Below are positions 32,815 through 44,839 of a stretch of 64,000 bases of DNA, piece by piece; within the stretch, counting starts at the first letter, position 1; each line of letters opens with the position of its first letter. Below the pieces are notes generated by a model. It was not told where the DNA came from, ran no database searches, and saw only the letters and a program-made list of their open reading frames with translations. Source of the DNA: Heliocybe sulcata (Eukaryota > Basidiomycota > Agaricomycetes > Gloeophyllales > Gloeophyllaceae); NCBI GenBank assembly GCA_004369045.1, contig ML213533.1, forward strand, positions 1-64,000, given 5' to 3'. A program made the translations under genes and the position numbers.

Positions 32815-35037
32815 GGTGTTGACAGTCAGCCCCGTCAGCCGAGACAAAGGAAAGAGAAAGAGAAACTGAAGAGAGGGGAAGGGAGGGAGTAGAGGGAGTA
32901 ATACGTTGATGGCTCGGTCCGCTAGCGTAGCTGCCTCCTGAGCTGAGCCGAAACGGCGGACTTCCAATTTTCCATGTGCGGTATCCCACGTGGCCCGCCT
33001 TGTGCAATATCCCCCTTCCTCTCTGCCTCTCGAGGCCGCCTCGTTGCATCCTCCAAGTGGGCTTATCATCACTCGTCTGCCGCCACTCTGTTCTCACTAG
33101 TGCTGTGGTCATCTCTGCTTAGACACGGCTTGTATCCCATCGGTCTCGGGCGTTGCATAAGCTATCCACTTAAGCCCAAGTCGACAGGTGGAGTTTGACT
33201 GATTGATAGACGCGCCATAGCCGTAGTTGGTGGGTTTTCTAGCGGATGAGCTGGGCGAGATACCATGCCTTTTGTCTGTACCATGACATGTCATAGCCAA
33301 TGACTCTCAGCAAGCCCAGGTTTTCCTTCCGAAAATCTACGTACACTATTATCGAGGTGATCATCTTCATGTTATGATCAATTAGGCGCTAGCGTTGACA
33401 TCTTCCATCCCCTGGCCTAAGCGCGTCCTGGATCATACCCGGAGGGGTCTCGTTACGCGGATCATTGTACCTGTCTGCTCTACGTAAGTAGTGTCGCAGT
33501 CGCATCTGTGAAGATGATGGCATATCCCTACTAATTACGCATCATTTTGTGTGCCATGGGCATATCTGAATATCTCCCAGCCTAAGCTGTTCGGCTCCTG
33601 ATCTCAAGCTCAGGCGTGGTTCGACACCACTGCCGCCATATTGCCGCATTCATTCCGTACATGAGAGCTCTCCTGGTCTCTGCCCCTGCGCACGATGCTC
33701 GGTTGTACTTACACGCGCTTGGCATGCGTCCTTCGGTGCGTCGCAAGTTCATCACCGGTGTATTGCAGACGTCGCGCTCTCAGTTTCCGGTCGTCTGCGG
33801 CGGATGTGGACTAATACAGTCCAAGTTGTGCCCTGGACATGGAAGTATCCGCGGTCGCAAAGCGCGCCATACTCGCACGTCAAATTTGGTCTGCCACTTG
33901 TGATACGACGCCATGTAAAGCTTTTCGCGGTCCACAATGGCTGACATCCTCTGTTTGACGCCCTTATAAAGTTATGCTCGCCGAGTGTGTACCGCATGCG
34001 CTGCTTGTTCTCAACCAAAATGTCCTCCTGGTCATCCGCACATCCCTCGATCATTCATCTATCAGAAAGCTCTTTCTAGCCTGTCGGTCAGCGCACGAGC
34101 TTGCGACGCCTTCCTTGCCCGGACACCCGCTTTCATCTGCGACTTCATTATCAGCTTGCGTGCGACCCTGGCTACATTGCTTGCAGGAGCCTCTACGTTG
34201 ATGTGCTTGGCTGCATGCATAGAAGATACTCTTCCTGCCTCCACTCCTCTTTGGACTCGCGGGTTGCCTCTACGTTAGCAGATCTCATTAAGAAGCATCT
34301 AACCTCAAGCAGTCCACCTTGCCCGCGTGTAAGCTATGCAGGCTCATGATGCACGGCTCTTCAGCGCGCTGGTTAATCACGGCAGTACCGAAAGCGCATG
34401 CTTTGGTGAGCGGGGCGCTTTGGTGGAAGTAGTGCTTTTCCGGATGAACAGTCTTCGCTCCATCTCCATCTCAGTCAAGGCAGCTTCATATATCCTGGGC
34501 TTCCTTACCCCTTCGCAATCAATGCTTCGGCAATCGCACACATACGCGTCCGCCCTGATCAGGTGAGCATCGAGGACACAGAGCAACGACCCGGACGACC
34601 CGGACACCGCGTCAGAACTGCTTCTGCCAATGCCGCACGGCGTCATCTACCGAATATGGAGGACATAGGATTATGCGGCGTATATGGTCGTATACGCGCG
34701 TTTCCCCAAATGCCCGGCGTACGCAGTACCGCAGCTTGTCTTTCGGACCTTTAATCGCCTCCAGTACGATATAGTGAATGCTAATTCACGGTTACGCTAT
34801 CCTAAGCTGTTTTTTCGGTTATAAACCCCAGTTATCAGCACACTATGTGAAATATAGGAACAGACATTGGGGGTTTCCAATATTGAGCTTTGCAGCCACC
34901 GAGTACTTTGCCACACTCGACGAGTGACGTCTGCGAGTGACGTTTTGCTGCAGCCTTAGCCACAACTATCGCACTTGTATTTATGGTTTCGCGCTGTACC
35001 AACATGTCCTTCTTTGACTCCATCCAATCCTCCTGCT
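32815..35037. other. 2.2 kb spacer upstream of casein kinase and acetate kinase
   Basis: Divergent spacer. A pyrimidine/purine-biased stretch next to the kinase start (about 32840-32900) is probably its leader. Between 33600 and 34660 there are several short frames on both strands with weak coding character but no recognisable domain and no consistent splice path, so I make no gene call. Confidence 0.4.
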
Positions 35038-36652
35038 ATGTCTGCAGACCGTGCAAGCAAGAAAGGCCTTGTCCTCGCCGTGAACGCCGGCTCGTCCTCG
35101 TTGAAGGTCTCCCTCTTTCGCCTGGCGGAGGCATTCATACAAGGGACCGACCTTAAGGCTGGAACTCAACCAGTCGAACTGATCTTGACGTACTCCATCA
35201 CAAATATTACAGCACCTCCAGCGAAAGAATCTCTGAGCTTCGCTTCAGACTCGTCTCAGAAACCAATCAAGGGCCAGGAAGTCGAGGGCGTCAAGGACCA
35301 CTCAAGTGCCTTCGAGCGTTTCCTCAAGAGCGTGCAGGATCGGGGTATTAAGCAGGACGACATTGTGCACGTCTGTCACAGAGTCGTTCATGGAGGAGAC
35401 TATCATGAGGCCGTGGTCATCTCTGACAAGACCTACGAGCATATCGAGAAGTTGACAGATTTGGCGCCTCTGTGAGTCAAGCTTTCTACTGGTCTACTGT
35501 CCAATTTATAAGACCATTATACCGTCAGGCACAACGGTTCGGCACTCTCTGTTATAGAAGCCTGCATCAAGCAGCTCCGAAATGCCAACTCGATCGCCTA
35601 CTTTGACTCATCGTTTCATCGGACAATGCCACAACATATATGCAGTTACGCTATTAATCCGAAGATCGCCAAGGAACGCGGGCTGAAGAAGTACGGCTTT
35701 CATGGGCTCAGCTGTAAGGAACCGATCGGGAAGCACAGAAGCTCTGCGGGCTGATCGCGATTCTTCCTCAGATGCATTCATACTGCGATCCGTTGCGCAA
35801 TTTCTAGGGAAGGTATGCACGGCGGTTGTCCTCATTTCTCGACTGCTAAACAAACTTAATATACGGACGTAGGAGGAGTCGCAGACGAACATAATAGCTG
35901 TTCACCTTGGTTCTGGGGCATCCGCTGTAGCCATCAAGGATGGGAAATCACTGGACACCTCCATGGGCCTAACACCACTGTCGGGCCTACCGGGTGCTAC
36001 GCGCGCTGGGATGGTCGACCCCAGTCTGATTTTCCACTATACGAACAAGGTCGGACGAATGTCCCACAAGAAGGAGCACCAGGCCGGCGTAGGGGTGACT
36101 GAGGTGCATACTATCCTTTATCTCAAGCGCTAAAAAGCCCGCCTCGTTCGCTAAGCAATTCCCCGCAGGCTGAAGAGATTCTCAACACGCAATCGGGGTG
36201 GAAAGCTCTGACTGGTACCACAAATTTTGCTGAGATCACGAGCTCAGACTCGCCAGAACATCGCCTTGCATTCGACCTGTTCGTCGATAAAATCCTGGAT
36301 TTCATCGGCTCGTACTACGTCAAACTGGGCGGGAATGTTGATGCCCTCGTTTTCGCGGGCGGCATAGGGGAGAAGAGTAAGGACCTCCGGGAAGCTGTTG
36401 CAAAGGGTGTTGAGTGCCTTGGCTTCAAGGTGGACGATGCCAAGAACGGGAAGGTCGGGGAAGGAGATGAGGATGAGATTGTCGTGGATATCGGAGTCGC
36501 TAACAAGGGCCAGCCGAAGAGAGTGCTTATGTGCAGGACTGATGAACAGGTAGGCGCTCGTGAGACTGGAGAGAAAGGGACCCGACTGATAACGTTGGCG
36601 CTAGCTTGAAATGGCGCGCGAGTGTGCTCTAACAGAGAAGTTCTGGGAGTAA
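35038..36652 (+). CDS. acetate kinase
   Basis: Six exons (35038-35471, 35529-35713, 35772-35812, 35873-36103, 36169-36549, 36605-36652) give 439 residues. The enzyme interconverts acetate and acetyl phosphate; in fungi it pairs with phosphoketolase. Motifs in order are [16 protein letters not shown] (phosphate-binding start of the ASKHA fold), [83 protein letters not shown] and RTDEQLEMAREC. Compared with bacterial AckA there is an insertion after ILTYS ([13 protein letters not shown]...[15 protein letters not shown]) and an extended [19 protein letters not shown] loop, both typical of eukaryotic forms. The start at 35038 ([10 protein letters not shown]) is preferred over upstream in-frame codons that lack conservation. 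No targeting signal is seen. I did not find phosphoketolase in this window. Confidence 0.93.
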
Positions 36653-37196
36653 AGGTATAAAGATGGAGGTAGTGTGTGTATCGACGGTGCATCCATAGAC
36701 AGCTAGGTGAGCAGCGGTCGTCTGACGTTCGTGTCTTGGACCTTCACCTGACAGGAGCTATCCATTCTCTGCAGAATTGTATTATGGACTGCTATGTAAT
36801 TTTAACAGGACTATACTTACGGCTACCATGCAAAATTCCTGCGATGGCCGGTGCGGCTGCGGATCATTGCACGTCGGCGTCAACAGGCCAGTTGTGCACG
36901 GAGCTTTCCGGTGGAGAGCTGCGTCTGGCGCCAGCATGCGCGGATAAAGCGCATGCAAACAAGAGCGGAAGAATCTCTTCGCCTCGCGGTGATACACAGT
37001 GGTATAGACGCTCATTTATCGTGTCATGGAAAGATATCGCTGGTCAGACGTGCCGTTAGCGCATGTACCTAGCGCCTGTTAAGGCACTTCTGTCCAAGAC
37101 AGTACCTTGTCGCCCCGTTCTCGTGAGTCAACGGCGCGTATAATAGCGCTTGAACCTTGAGCTTGGATCCTCGCACCCCCTCCTATACCGCTTACC
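36653..37196. other. spacer
   Basis: No gene, RNA or repeat recognised. Confidence 0.45.
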
Positions 37197-39001
37197 ATGA
37201 CCAGCGGCTACGCTCCGCTCCTTTCACTGACAATTCTTACGCTCTGCATTGTCTCCGCCAGATCTGCGCCAGTTCATACCAGGACCAGTATCGTATGCGT
37301 TGAGGCAAGCTGGAGAGACTTATGCTTATTCTTCTTGACGAATTATCTTGCGCATGCCGCGACGACTCTTTCCACACCGGGTGGACGATTTCTCGATAGT
37401 ATTGCATGGCGACTTGTGGCGGTACTAGTGCCTTTTGCCAGCTTGGGCCGGTCGATAGAGGCATTATGGAGATGGATGATTGCCAGAGGGTGGACAGATG
37501 GACTTCATGCGGCATGGGGGCGTGGAGCTCTGATAGTCGTTGCACGCACGAGTACCTGGAGACCAGGCGATGCATCCTCCCAGGACGGGGTATTGGCCAA
37601 ATTGCCCGATACCTGGTCCACATACAATTATACATCGTACGCCTCCATGGTTCGCGCATCAGTGAACACTTGATAATGACAGCAATTAGGAATCACCCGC
37701 CCTCAAGCTATGAGACCGCCAAAGTGGTAGTCGAGGACGCAGCTGCTGTCTCTGTTGACACGCATCAGATCAAGTATCGGGATATCCACGGCAAGATAGA
37801 CAGCCTGCCGGAAGGATATGGCTTGGCTTTCTTTGAAGTCAAAACCGTCCTGCAGAGCCTGTTGACCAGCGATGCAGCCCCGACGGCGTCGCAAACCACG
37901 GCAGCTGGGACGGAGTCCGGGGAGGGCAGAAATCCTCTTCCCTCCTGGATTGGGCTGCTTTCCCTGAACAAGACATCGCGCACCGTAGCAGACAGACTCG
38001 TCCCAGATAGGCCTAGGGGTGTGGGTGAAGTGACAAAGGCACTAGAACTGGTCTATGGGGACCAGAGGAATGCCGATATCCGGTTGTCACATACGCGCAA
38101 CTGGATTGGCATGTTGATATCTCTCGTTCAATTATTCGCGTCAGCCCTGACCCTCTACCGGACCAGAGGAGATCAAGTTGTCCGCTACGGCTACGCCGCG
38201 TTTGGTCTCTCGGTCATCCCGTTTATGTTGATGACTATCGCGAACCTCGTCTTCAATGCGATACTGGGCGAGTACACGCATCTGTACGTTCTTCGTACTG
38301 GCGTGCTCGAAGAATCCGAAAGACGGCTCCAGGGTAAGGCGTGGTATGAAGGGTGCGTAGGGCATCGTACAGATATCGCGGCTCGCGGCTCTACAGCTGT
38401 GCGAGTTGCAATGCATCTTCAGGCGGGGGACGAGGAGGGGGACGAAGTCCTGGTTGTAAAGGTCGACAATGTCGAGAAAAGGTTCAAGTTCATAGGCCCT
38501 TTGTCCTCCGATGCCGCTGATCACGAGTTCCGAGTCCACGCCATAGCCAATGGCCGTTCGTCCAGTGCCATCCTGGAACGGTCTGATGATGGTCCGGACG
38601 GGGACGAGAAGGACAGGGATGACCAGGAGACGAGCCGTGGAGGACAAGCTACCGATGGAGGACTTCATTTGGCGTGGCTTACTGTGCCGATGGTCCTCCT
38701 CGTCTTGGCGCTGAGCCTACCCTACATTATGATCTATTCCATCAGTCACTTCGAGAATGGTGGCAGCACTCACTCTGAGCGGGCATGGATGATGGTGTGG
38801 TTGGTCCTTGGGCAGCTCTACGGGTTATCTGCTCATTTCTATCGGCCGGAGATGGGAAAAGATGGTGACATGTTCTTTCTCGGGCTCGACTTGCAGCTTC
38901 TGAGCGTATTTCTGATCCTCGCGCCAAGCGCTATCGGAGAGTACGTTCAGATAGGCAAGATGTACATGGAATTCGGGTCGTGTTCATTATTTCCCAGTTG
39001 A
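37197..39001 (+). CDS. polytopic membrane protein of unknown function
   Basis: Two exons (37197-37636 and 37690-39001) give 583 residues. The splice (GTACGCC donor, ATTAG acceptor) joins NYTS to NHPPSSYETAKVVVED and links two long frames that otherwise look like separate genes. Exon 1 has an N-terminal hydrophobic segment, then WRDLCLFFLTNYLAHAATTLSTPGGRF, a segment I associate with a large uncharacterised family of fungal membrane proteins. The middle has IHGKIDSLPEGYGLAFFEV. Further hydrophobic spans are WIGMLISLVQLFASALTL, AAFGLSVIPFMLMTIANLVF, LTVPMVLLVLALSLPYIMIY, MMVWLVLGQLYGLSAHFY and LQLLSVFLILAPSAIGEYV. A charged, Asp-rich loop (DDGPDGDEKDRDDQET) separates the two halves. I give no function. 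Confidence 0.8.
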
Positions 39002-40043
39002 CTGCATATTACGCATTCGAAGATCCTGCAGGACAGGACTGATACAAAGCACGTACTCTTTGATATGTTGTTCCACGGGCGACATTGGAATGTACTTGTC
39101 TGCGAAAACAAATATGGCGTATTCCCTCCGTCCATGTACCTGAAAGCTGTGCATCGAGCATGGATACACTAGCCGCCTGCTTGGTCCGCCCGAGGCAAGA
39201 ACCAGATCACAATTATGCACTGAAGGAGTAGAAGTAGCAAAGACTTGGGACTGCCCCGACGCAACAGGTGAGTCGGAAGCGTCAGAGATCTCACGTATCC
39301 GCTCTAACAGTCTGACTTACACAGTCGGGTTAGGTTTTCTCGCGAAGCAATGTAAGGTGTCTGTGCAAGAAGCGACAGAGCGTCCTACGTCAACTGACAA
39401 GGTAGACAGATCCCAGTTTAGAACCTAGAATTCATAGGGAAGACGTCGTACAAGTTGGTGAGCTATTTTAAGTCTGCCTCCATACCTCGGTTCTCCGAAT
39501 ACAGAGAGGAGCAGGTCATCCCAGGCTGTCGTACAAGGCGGAACAGGCTTGCACACGTGATGATCCCCAGCTTTAGGCCGAAGTATACGACCATCCAGAC
39601 ACTCTGACAAACAGCTCATTCGGCAGGAGAGACACTATTTTCGTCGAGGAGCAAACTAGACGCAGAGCGGCTAGCCATATGCCCGGGGTAAATTTTGCAG
39701 TGTTCCGACCTGAAGAGCATCGCCTCTGTGACTGCCAGAGTTAGAATGGGACTCGAGCACGTTCGTCGAAGCTTGAAGATACCGAGCAGAGTATGTTTTA
39801 ATGACAGGTTTCCAGTAAACGGAGCAGAATGAGGTGCATTATGGGTCGTGTGCGTCAAAGTGGAATAGCAGTGGAGGACAGAATTTATAGAAAAGAGCGC
39901 CGCCGTCGGTGCGGGTGGCAGCGACGAACGTGCTCCGGACGGTGCCTGGGGAGGGGCCGGAGAGAGAGCGTGGGCATGATCCGAGAAGGATAGGGAGCCA
40001 CGAGATAAGACTCGCTACTCCTCCCCGCCATCAAAAGCCATGC
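39002..40043. other. spacer upstream of Git1-like transporter
   Basis: No gene recognised; short frames only. The last 150 bases carry the transporter promoter. Confidence 0.45.
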
Positions 40044-40050
40044 ATATAAA
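40044..40050 (+). promoter_or_regulatory. TATA box of Git1-like transporter
   Basis: TATAAAG (within GCATATAAAGC) 69 bases before the start codon at 40119. Confidence 0.55.
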
Positions 40051-40118
40051 GCAGCCGTGTGCGCTACCGCTGCCCTATCTCTCCTGCTCTGAGAGTCGCT
40101 AGCATTTGACTGCAAGTC

Positions 40119-42163
40119 ATGTCTGCTCCTTACAAAAAGCCTCGTCTTTCGCAGGTCTCGCTCATCTTTGCGTGCGTATCTCTGTTTTACCGTTCATGAA
40201 GGTTGGACTGATTTAAGCGAATTAGCTGCGGAACTGCGCTGTTCTCTGACGGTAAATATCCGTTGCCATCCTAGAGCGCCAGCTGACGGTATAGCATAGG
40301 CTATGCAAATGGTGTCATTGGAAGTGGTGAGTGATTCTCAGTACCCTCACTGGGAGTTTGGTTCTGACCTAGTCTTGACAGTAAACACACGTCAGTAAAT
40401 CTGAACAAGTCAGACGAATCACATCCTCACGTCCATCCTTCTAGTCTTGACCCGCATCTATGGCTCGGATGCCGTCAGTGCGCACAACTACAGCACTGTG
40501 CTGTCCAGTCTCGCTTTCGCCGGAACCATCGTCGGCATGCTGACATTCGGCTACCTCTCGGACAGGCTCGGTCGTAAATTCGGAATGGCGAGTATGCCTC
40601 TTTTTCCGTCTCACCAATCTACTCACCTTCCCTCCAGATGCTTGCCACAGGCATCGTCGCATTATTCTCCGCTCTCTCAGCCGCATCCAAGGGCACGAGC
40701 CTTGGCGGCACCCTCGCCATGCTGAGCGCCATGCGTTTCTTGCTTGGCATCGGGGTTGGTGCGGAATACCCCTGCGGTTCGGTCGCCGCATCCGAGCAGT
40801 CTGAAGAGGAGGGCGTCGCAAAGAACGCTCAGCACCGGTGGTTCGCCCTCGCAACAAGTGCGTCAGTGGCTATCTTATGTCCAGGCAGTATTCTGATAGT
40901 GTTCCCTTTAGATACGATGATTGATACTGGCTTTGTTGTGGCGGCGTTCGTGCCCCTTGTCCTTTACTGGATGTAAGTGGATATCTCGACGTTTCTCGTC
41001 CCCTGTCTCATTGAAGGTCTTGACTAGCTTCGGACCGAACCACTTGCGTGCAGTCTGGCGTCTTTCTCTCGGCCTGGGTGTCATCCCCGCTCTCGCGGTC
41101 TTCCTCTGGCGTCTTCGCATGGATGAGCCCGCTCGCTTCAAGAAGGACTCCATGCGGCGGGCGAAGATCCCGTACTGGCTGATTCTGAAACGCTACTGGA
41201 GGAGTCTGACGGCCATCTGTATTACCTGGTTCATCTACGATTTTATCACGTATCCCGTATGTATCGCGCAGCAGTCAAATCTCCCATTAAAATTACTGAA
41301 ATTGCTATCCCAATAGTTCGGCATTTATTCGTCCACGGTGACTAATGTGTACGTTCCGGCGCATACCAAGAGGCAGCCTCCTGATCTTTTTCCATAGTGT
41401 CACGGGTGGCTCGAGCGCTCTCAGCGTCGTCTTTGGTTGGAATGTCGTCATCAAGTAAGTTGCATTGGTCCACTCTGCATATATTGATACTGACAGTGTC
41501 CTTCTGCGACCCAGCTTATTCTACATACCCGGAACCGTTGGCGGTGCCTTCCTCGTAGACTACCTTGGCCCCAAATGGTGTCAAGTCTTCGGCCTCAGCA
41601 TGCAAGCCATCATCGGGTTCATCATGAGCGGCTTATACACGCGTCTCACCAACCACATCGCTGCATTCGCGGTTGTGTACGGTATCTTCCTGAGCTTCGG
41701 GGAGGTCGGGCCCGGCAACTGCCTCGGTCTTCTGGCCGCCAAGTCGGGTCCCACTGCCGTTCGTGGTCAGTATTACGGCATCGCTGCTGCTATCGGCAAG
41801 GTCGGAGCTTTTGTTGGTACCTGGGGTACGTACCGCAGTTCTCGTACGATTCCGGCAATTTATCCCGGTCTTGTAGCATTCCCGGCTATCATCGACGACT
41901 TTGGTAGTGGTGTCATTGGCACGACGGGTCCTTTCTGGATCGGAAGCGCTCTCGCCGTCCTCAGTGCTGCAATTACAGCGTTCTTCATCAAGCCTCTGAG
42001 CCATGACGGCATGCAAGACGAAGACCGCGCGTTCCGCGCATACCTGGAAGAACACGGCTATGACACCACCCAGATGGGTCTCCATGAGGAAGAGACGGTT
42101 GTTGCCTCTTCTGCAACTATTGAGAAGTCTGATAGTGTGAGCGAGAAGGTCTCCGCTGTCTGA
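40119..42163 (+). CDS. MFS transporter, Git1-like (glycerophosphodiester/phosphate:H+ symporter)
   Basis: Twelve exons (40119-40171, 40226-40251, 40300-40326, 40382-40390, 40445-40587, 40638-40857, 40912-40972, 41028-41256, 41317-41348, 41398-41454, 41515-41825, 41877-42163) give 484 residues, the expected MFS size. Landmarks are CGTALFSDGYANGVIGSVNTLLTRIYG, GYLSDRLGRKFGM (MFS loop 2-3 signature), FLLGIGVGAEYPCGSVAASE, HRWFALATNTMIDTGFV, GTVGGAFLVDYLGPKWCQVFGL and YGIAAAIGKVGAFVGTWAFPAI. This series is typical of Git1-type permeases for glycerophosphoinositol and phosphate. Exon 4 is only 9 nt and is needed to write SVNTLLTRIYG. Intron 5 (40588-40637) is GC-AG (donor GCGAGT). The hydrophilic C-tail ends SDSVSEKVSAV. 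Plasma-membrane location and proton coupling are inferred from the family. Confidence 0.92.
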
Positions 42164-42432
42164 TTTGCTGCTGGGTGTTTTCGTGGCGTTGCTGAATTTT
42201 AGACGATCAATTTCTCTTATAATTTATAGAAAGCTGTTGTTATTGCTCTTTGTGATGCCCTGTATGACCCTTGATGATGTTTTCAGCTACAACTTCTGGC
42301 TTTGTAATTGATTTGATTGCCATTTATCTTGAACTTGCTCCATGGTCTTCTCGAGAGCTCTTCAAATTGGACAAGAAGTCAGGCGACTAGTCCCGACCGG
42401 TAGAAGATACATGCGTTCGTGATTAGGCAGGG

Positions 42433-42867
42433 TTAGTGCTGCATGGCCTCCCCAGAGCCTCCTTTGCCCGTCTTTGTCAATTCAGACCTACAGGAGAATG
42501 AGACGGGGATCTGGGTAGCCGGGAGGACCAACACACCTGAGCTGGACACTGAAATCGTCCTCGATATCGTCATCATCCCAATTATCCTCCCACAACTTGT
42601 CCCCTCCCGACTTCGCCGCTCCCGGCGCCGCTCCTTGTAAGTGCGCCAAGTCCGTCTGCGCGTCATCCCAGTCTGTAGTGCGTCCGTTTGTTAGTACGGA
42701 CACGGATACCAACGAGCGGCAGCCGCACCTGCGACGGCGAACTCCTCGAATTCGTCGTCCTCTTCGAGGACACCGAGGTGGGGCTGGGTCTCCTCGTCCT
42801 TCACGGGTTCAGGATCGTGCGCCAGAGAGTCGGCGGCGGGTTTGGAGGAGGATGCTTCGGACGACAT
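42433..42867 (-). CDS. SEM1: SEM1/DSS1 proteasome lid subunit
   Basis: Three minus-strand exons (42867-42729, 42672-42537, 42487-42433) give 109 residues. The hallmark is the acidic block EEDDEFEEFAV followed by DWDD and [24 protein letters not shown], with paired aromatic and acidic residues as in DSS1/Sem1. The protein is intrinsically disordered. It is a subunit of the 26S proteasome lid and also of the TREX-2 complex and BRCA2-type recombination complexes. The N-terminal 30 residues (SSEASSSKPAADSLAHDPEP) and an Ala/Gly insert between the two acidic blocks (LQGAAPGAAKSGG) make it longer than the yeast protein. The tail (TKTGKGGSGEAMQH) is short. Both introns are confirmed by restoration of the conserved blocks. 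Confidence 0.92.
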
Positions 42868-43473
42868 TGTGCACAGTCTAAGGAATCGAGCTGAAGGATC
42901 GAAGACGCGTCGGGGACGCGTCAGTCAATGATCGTGAGAAAATGGACTCGTCTAAAATCGAGAGACATTTTGTGGACCTCCTTATTAATATTAGCGATAG
43001 CGGTGACTATTCCGCGTACTCGCATTGATTGATCTTGTCGATTGCCCCCGACGTCTCTATGCCTGTCATTGACAACGACCATTGTACTGACGGCTGTGAA
43101 CCCTACGTATGTATGCGTCCTGCCCCATAAGCCCCGCTACTCGCTGACTTACGTGAATACATACATACAGGGCGGTCACAGAAGTCTGCTGCGTTATCTT
43201 TTGCAAGTGACCGATGCATCCCCGACGCGCAGCCGTAAGTCTGTGCACGCGGTCAACCAGTCATCGGGACCGGTTGGTTGACTCGCCCATGTCACTAGTC
43301 ACTGGGACTACGTGTACGCCTTACGTGCCCCCACCACAGCATCGCGTGCTGAAGCATCCAATGTACGCGTACATCTAAACGCAGAATAAGCATAACATTT
43401 ATGCAGGAACTGACTCACTAGAGCCCAGGACGCGTACCTACACACTTAAGGCGCACATCTTACATACCCAACA
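42868..43473. other. divergent spacer between SEM1 and GNAT gene
   Basis: No gene. It must hold the promoters of both neighbours; no clear TATA box seen. Confidence 0.45.
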
Positions 43474-44109
43474 ATGTTCGAAACCGAACGCCTCATCCTC
43501 CGTGGCTTCCGCGACTCCGACATGGACTATCTTCTCAAGCTCTGGAACAACCGTGTCACCCAGCGCTTCTTTTACCTCGACTACGTCGCCCCCAAGGGCG
43601 AGAAGTTTGTCAAGGAGTCTATCAAGCCAGACATGGAGAAGGCCGCCCTCCATGTGATGATAACATCAAAGGAGAAGAAAAACGAAAATGGAGAGGGCGA
43701 GGTGATGGGCTACGCCGCTCTGACCATTTTGGTTCCGAAGAACAGGGAGGGGTACCTGGAGATTGGATTGTTACCCGAATGGCAGTCGAAGGGGTATGGA
43801 ACAGAGGCGATGAGGTTTATGGTCGACCATGGGTTCAGGGAATTTCAGCTTCACAGAGCGACGTTGGAGGTGTTGGAAGGGAATGTGGCGGCAAGGACAG
43901 TGTATTCCAAGATGTGAGTAGCTCCCTTTAGAACGAGATCACGGGGTATGCTGAGTGTGCGTCATTTCCATAGCGGCTTCAAGGAAGAAGGCAGGAGGAG
44001 GCGGCAGAATTGGGTGGATGGTCATTGGGAGGACGTATTTATCATGGGGATGTTGGATGACGAGTGGGCTGAGGATTATAAGCAGAGGCAACAGCAAAAG
44101 TACAAGTAA
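43474..44109 (+). CDS. GNAT-family N-acetyltransferase (RimJ/RimL type)
   Basis: Two exons (43474-43913 and 43974-44109) give 191 residues. The pattern is that of RimJ/RimL-like GNATs: TERLILRGFRDSDMDYLLKLWNN at the N-terminus, YLEIGLLPEWQSKGYGTEAMRFMVDHGF containing the acetyl-CoA-binding Q-x-K-G-Y-G-T loop, then LHRATLEVLEGNVAARTVYSKIGFKEEGRRR in the last exon and DGHWEDVFIMGMLDDEW at the end. An insertion of charged residues (SKEKKNENGEGEV) precedes MGYAALTI. Cytosolic. The acceptor could be a protein N-terminus, a small amine or an amino acid; sequence does not tell. Confidence 0.9.
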
Positions 44110-44839
44110 AGCGTGTCCCAAAGTTTCAGTCTTGTTACTGTATTATCACAACTCTGCAGTATGGATCAGTAGCAGAAGGCTCCATACCCAAAATCCAAGA
44201 GGTGGGTGAAAGGGGCACTCTTGGATGTCGCTGTTGTCTTGAGGGTGGGTCCAGATAGGTTACTGGCAGATGGCTTTGCGCGAAGTAAGGGCGTCGAGGA
44301 TAGAACAAGAGCAGCTCGGGATAGCGTTCCTCAAGGGTCACTTCGACGAAGGCTGCGGAACGGAGGAGACGGGGCCTCAATATTCAATGTAGACCGCGTA
44401 CCGATGAATAGAACTCATCAAGTGCAGATGTAAAGGCCGGAATATACAAGAAAGTGCAGGTCAGAGACAACCCGAGGCTCTCCGTCTTTCAATGAAAACT
44501 GGCAAACACGCAGGTAGGCGTTCCATCAAGCAGAAACTTTATGTGCGATGTGCGATGGTTGGGAGGACGGTGTGCACATGGACGACGGGCAAGGAGGGCG
44601 GGTCTGGTTCGGCAGTCCCCGGCAGTGCTTGTGGCCCGTCCAGAATCACGGCATAGACCGACCACAAAATCCCTCACGAACGTCCTCGCTGTATTCGATA
44701 TAGATGACAGCTGCCTTTGAGTGAAGCTACAAGCCATTACGTGGCGTACTACTGTACAGTCCGGAGGCCACGGAGGTGATACAGTATGCACACAAATAGT
44801 AGATAAATACGGTATACATCCTGTCCGTGAAACATGCCG
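44110..44839. other. convergent spacer between GNAT and sirtuin genes
   Basis: No gene recognised. It contains the 3' ends of both neighbours' transcripts. Confidence 0.45.

Noticed and set aside
33616-34660. Cluster of short frames between casein kinase and acetate kinase
   Set aside because: No recognisable domain, no consistent strand or splice path, and no detectable homology to other parts of the window that I trust.
37406-39001. 531-codon frame as an independent gene
   Set aside because: Its first 90 codons overlap the conserved exon of the preceding frame. A clean intron at 37637-37689 joins the two into one membrane protein.
39616-39858. Minus-strand 80-codon frame in the spacer before the Git1-like gene
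   Set aside because: Short, no motif and no splice continuation; treated as chance.
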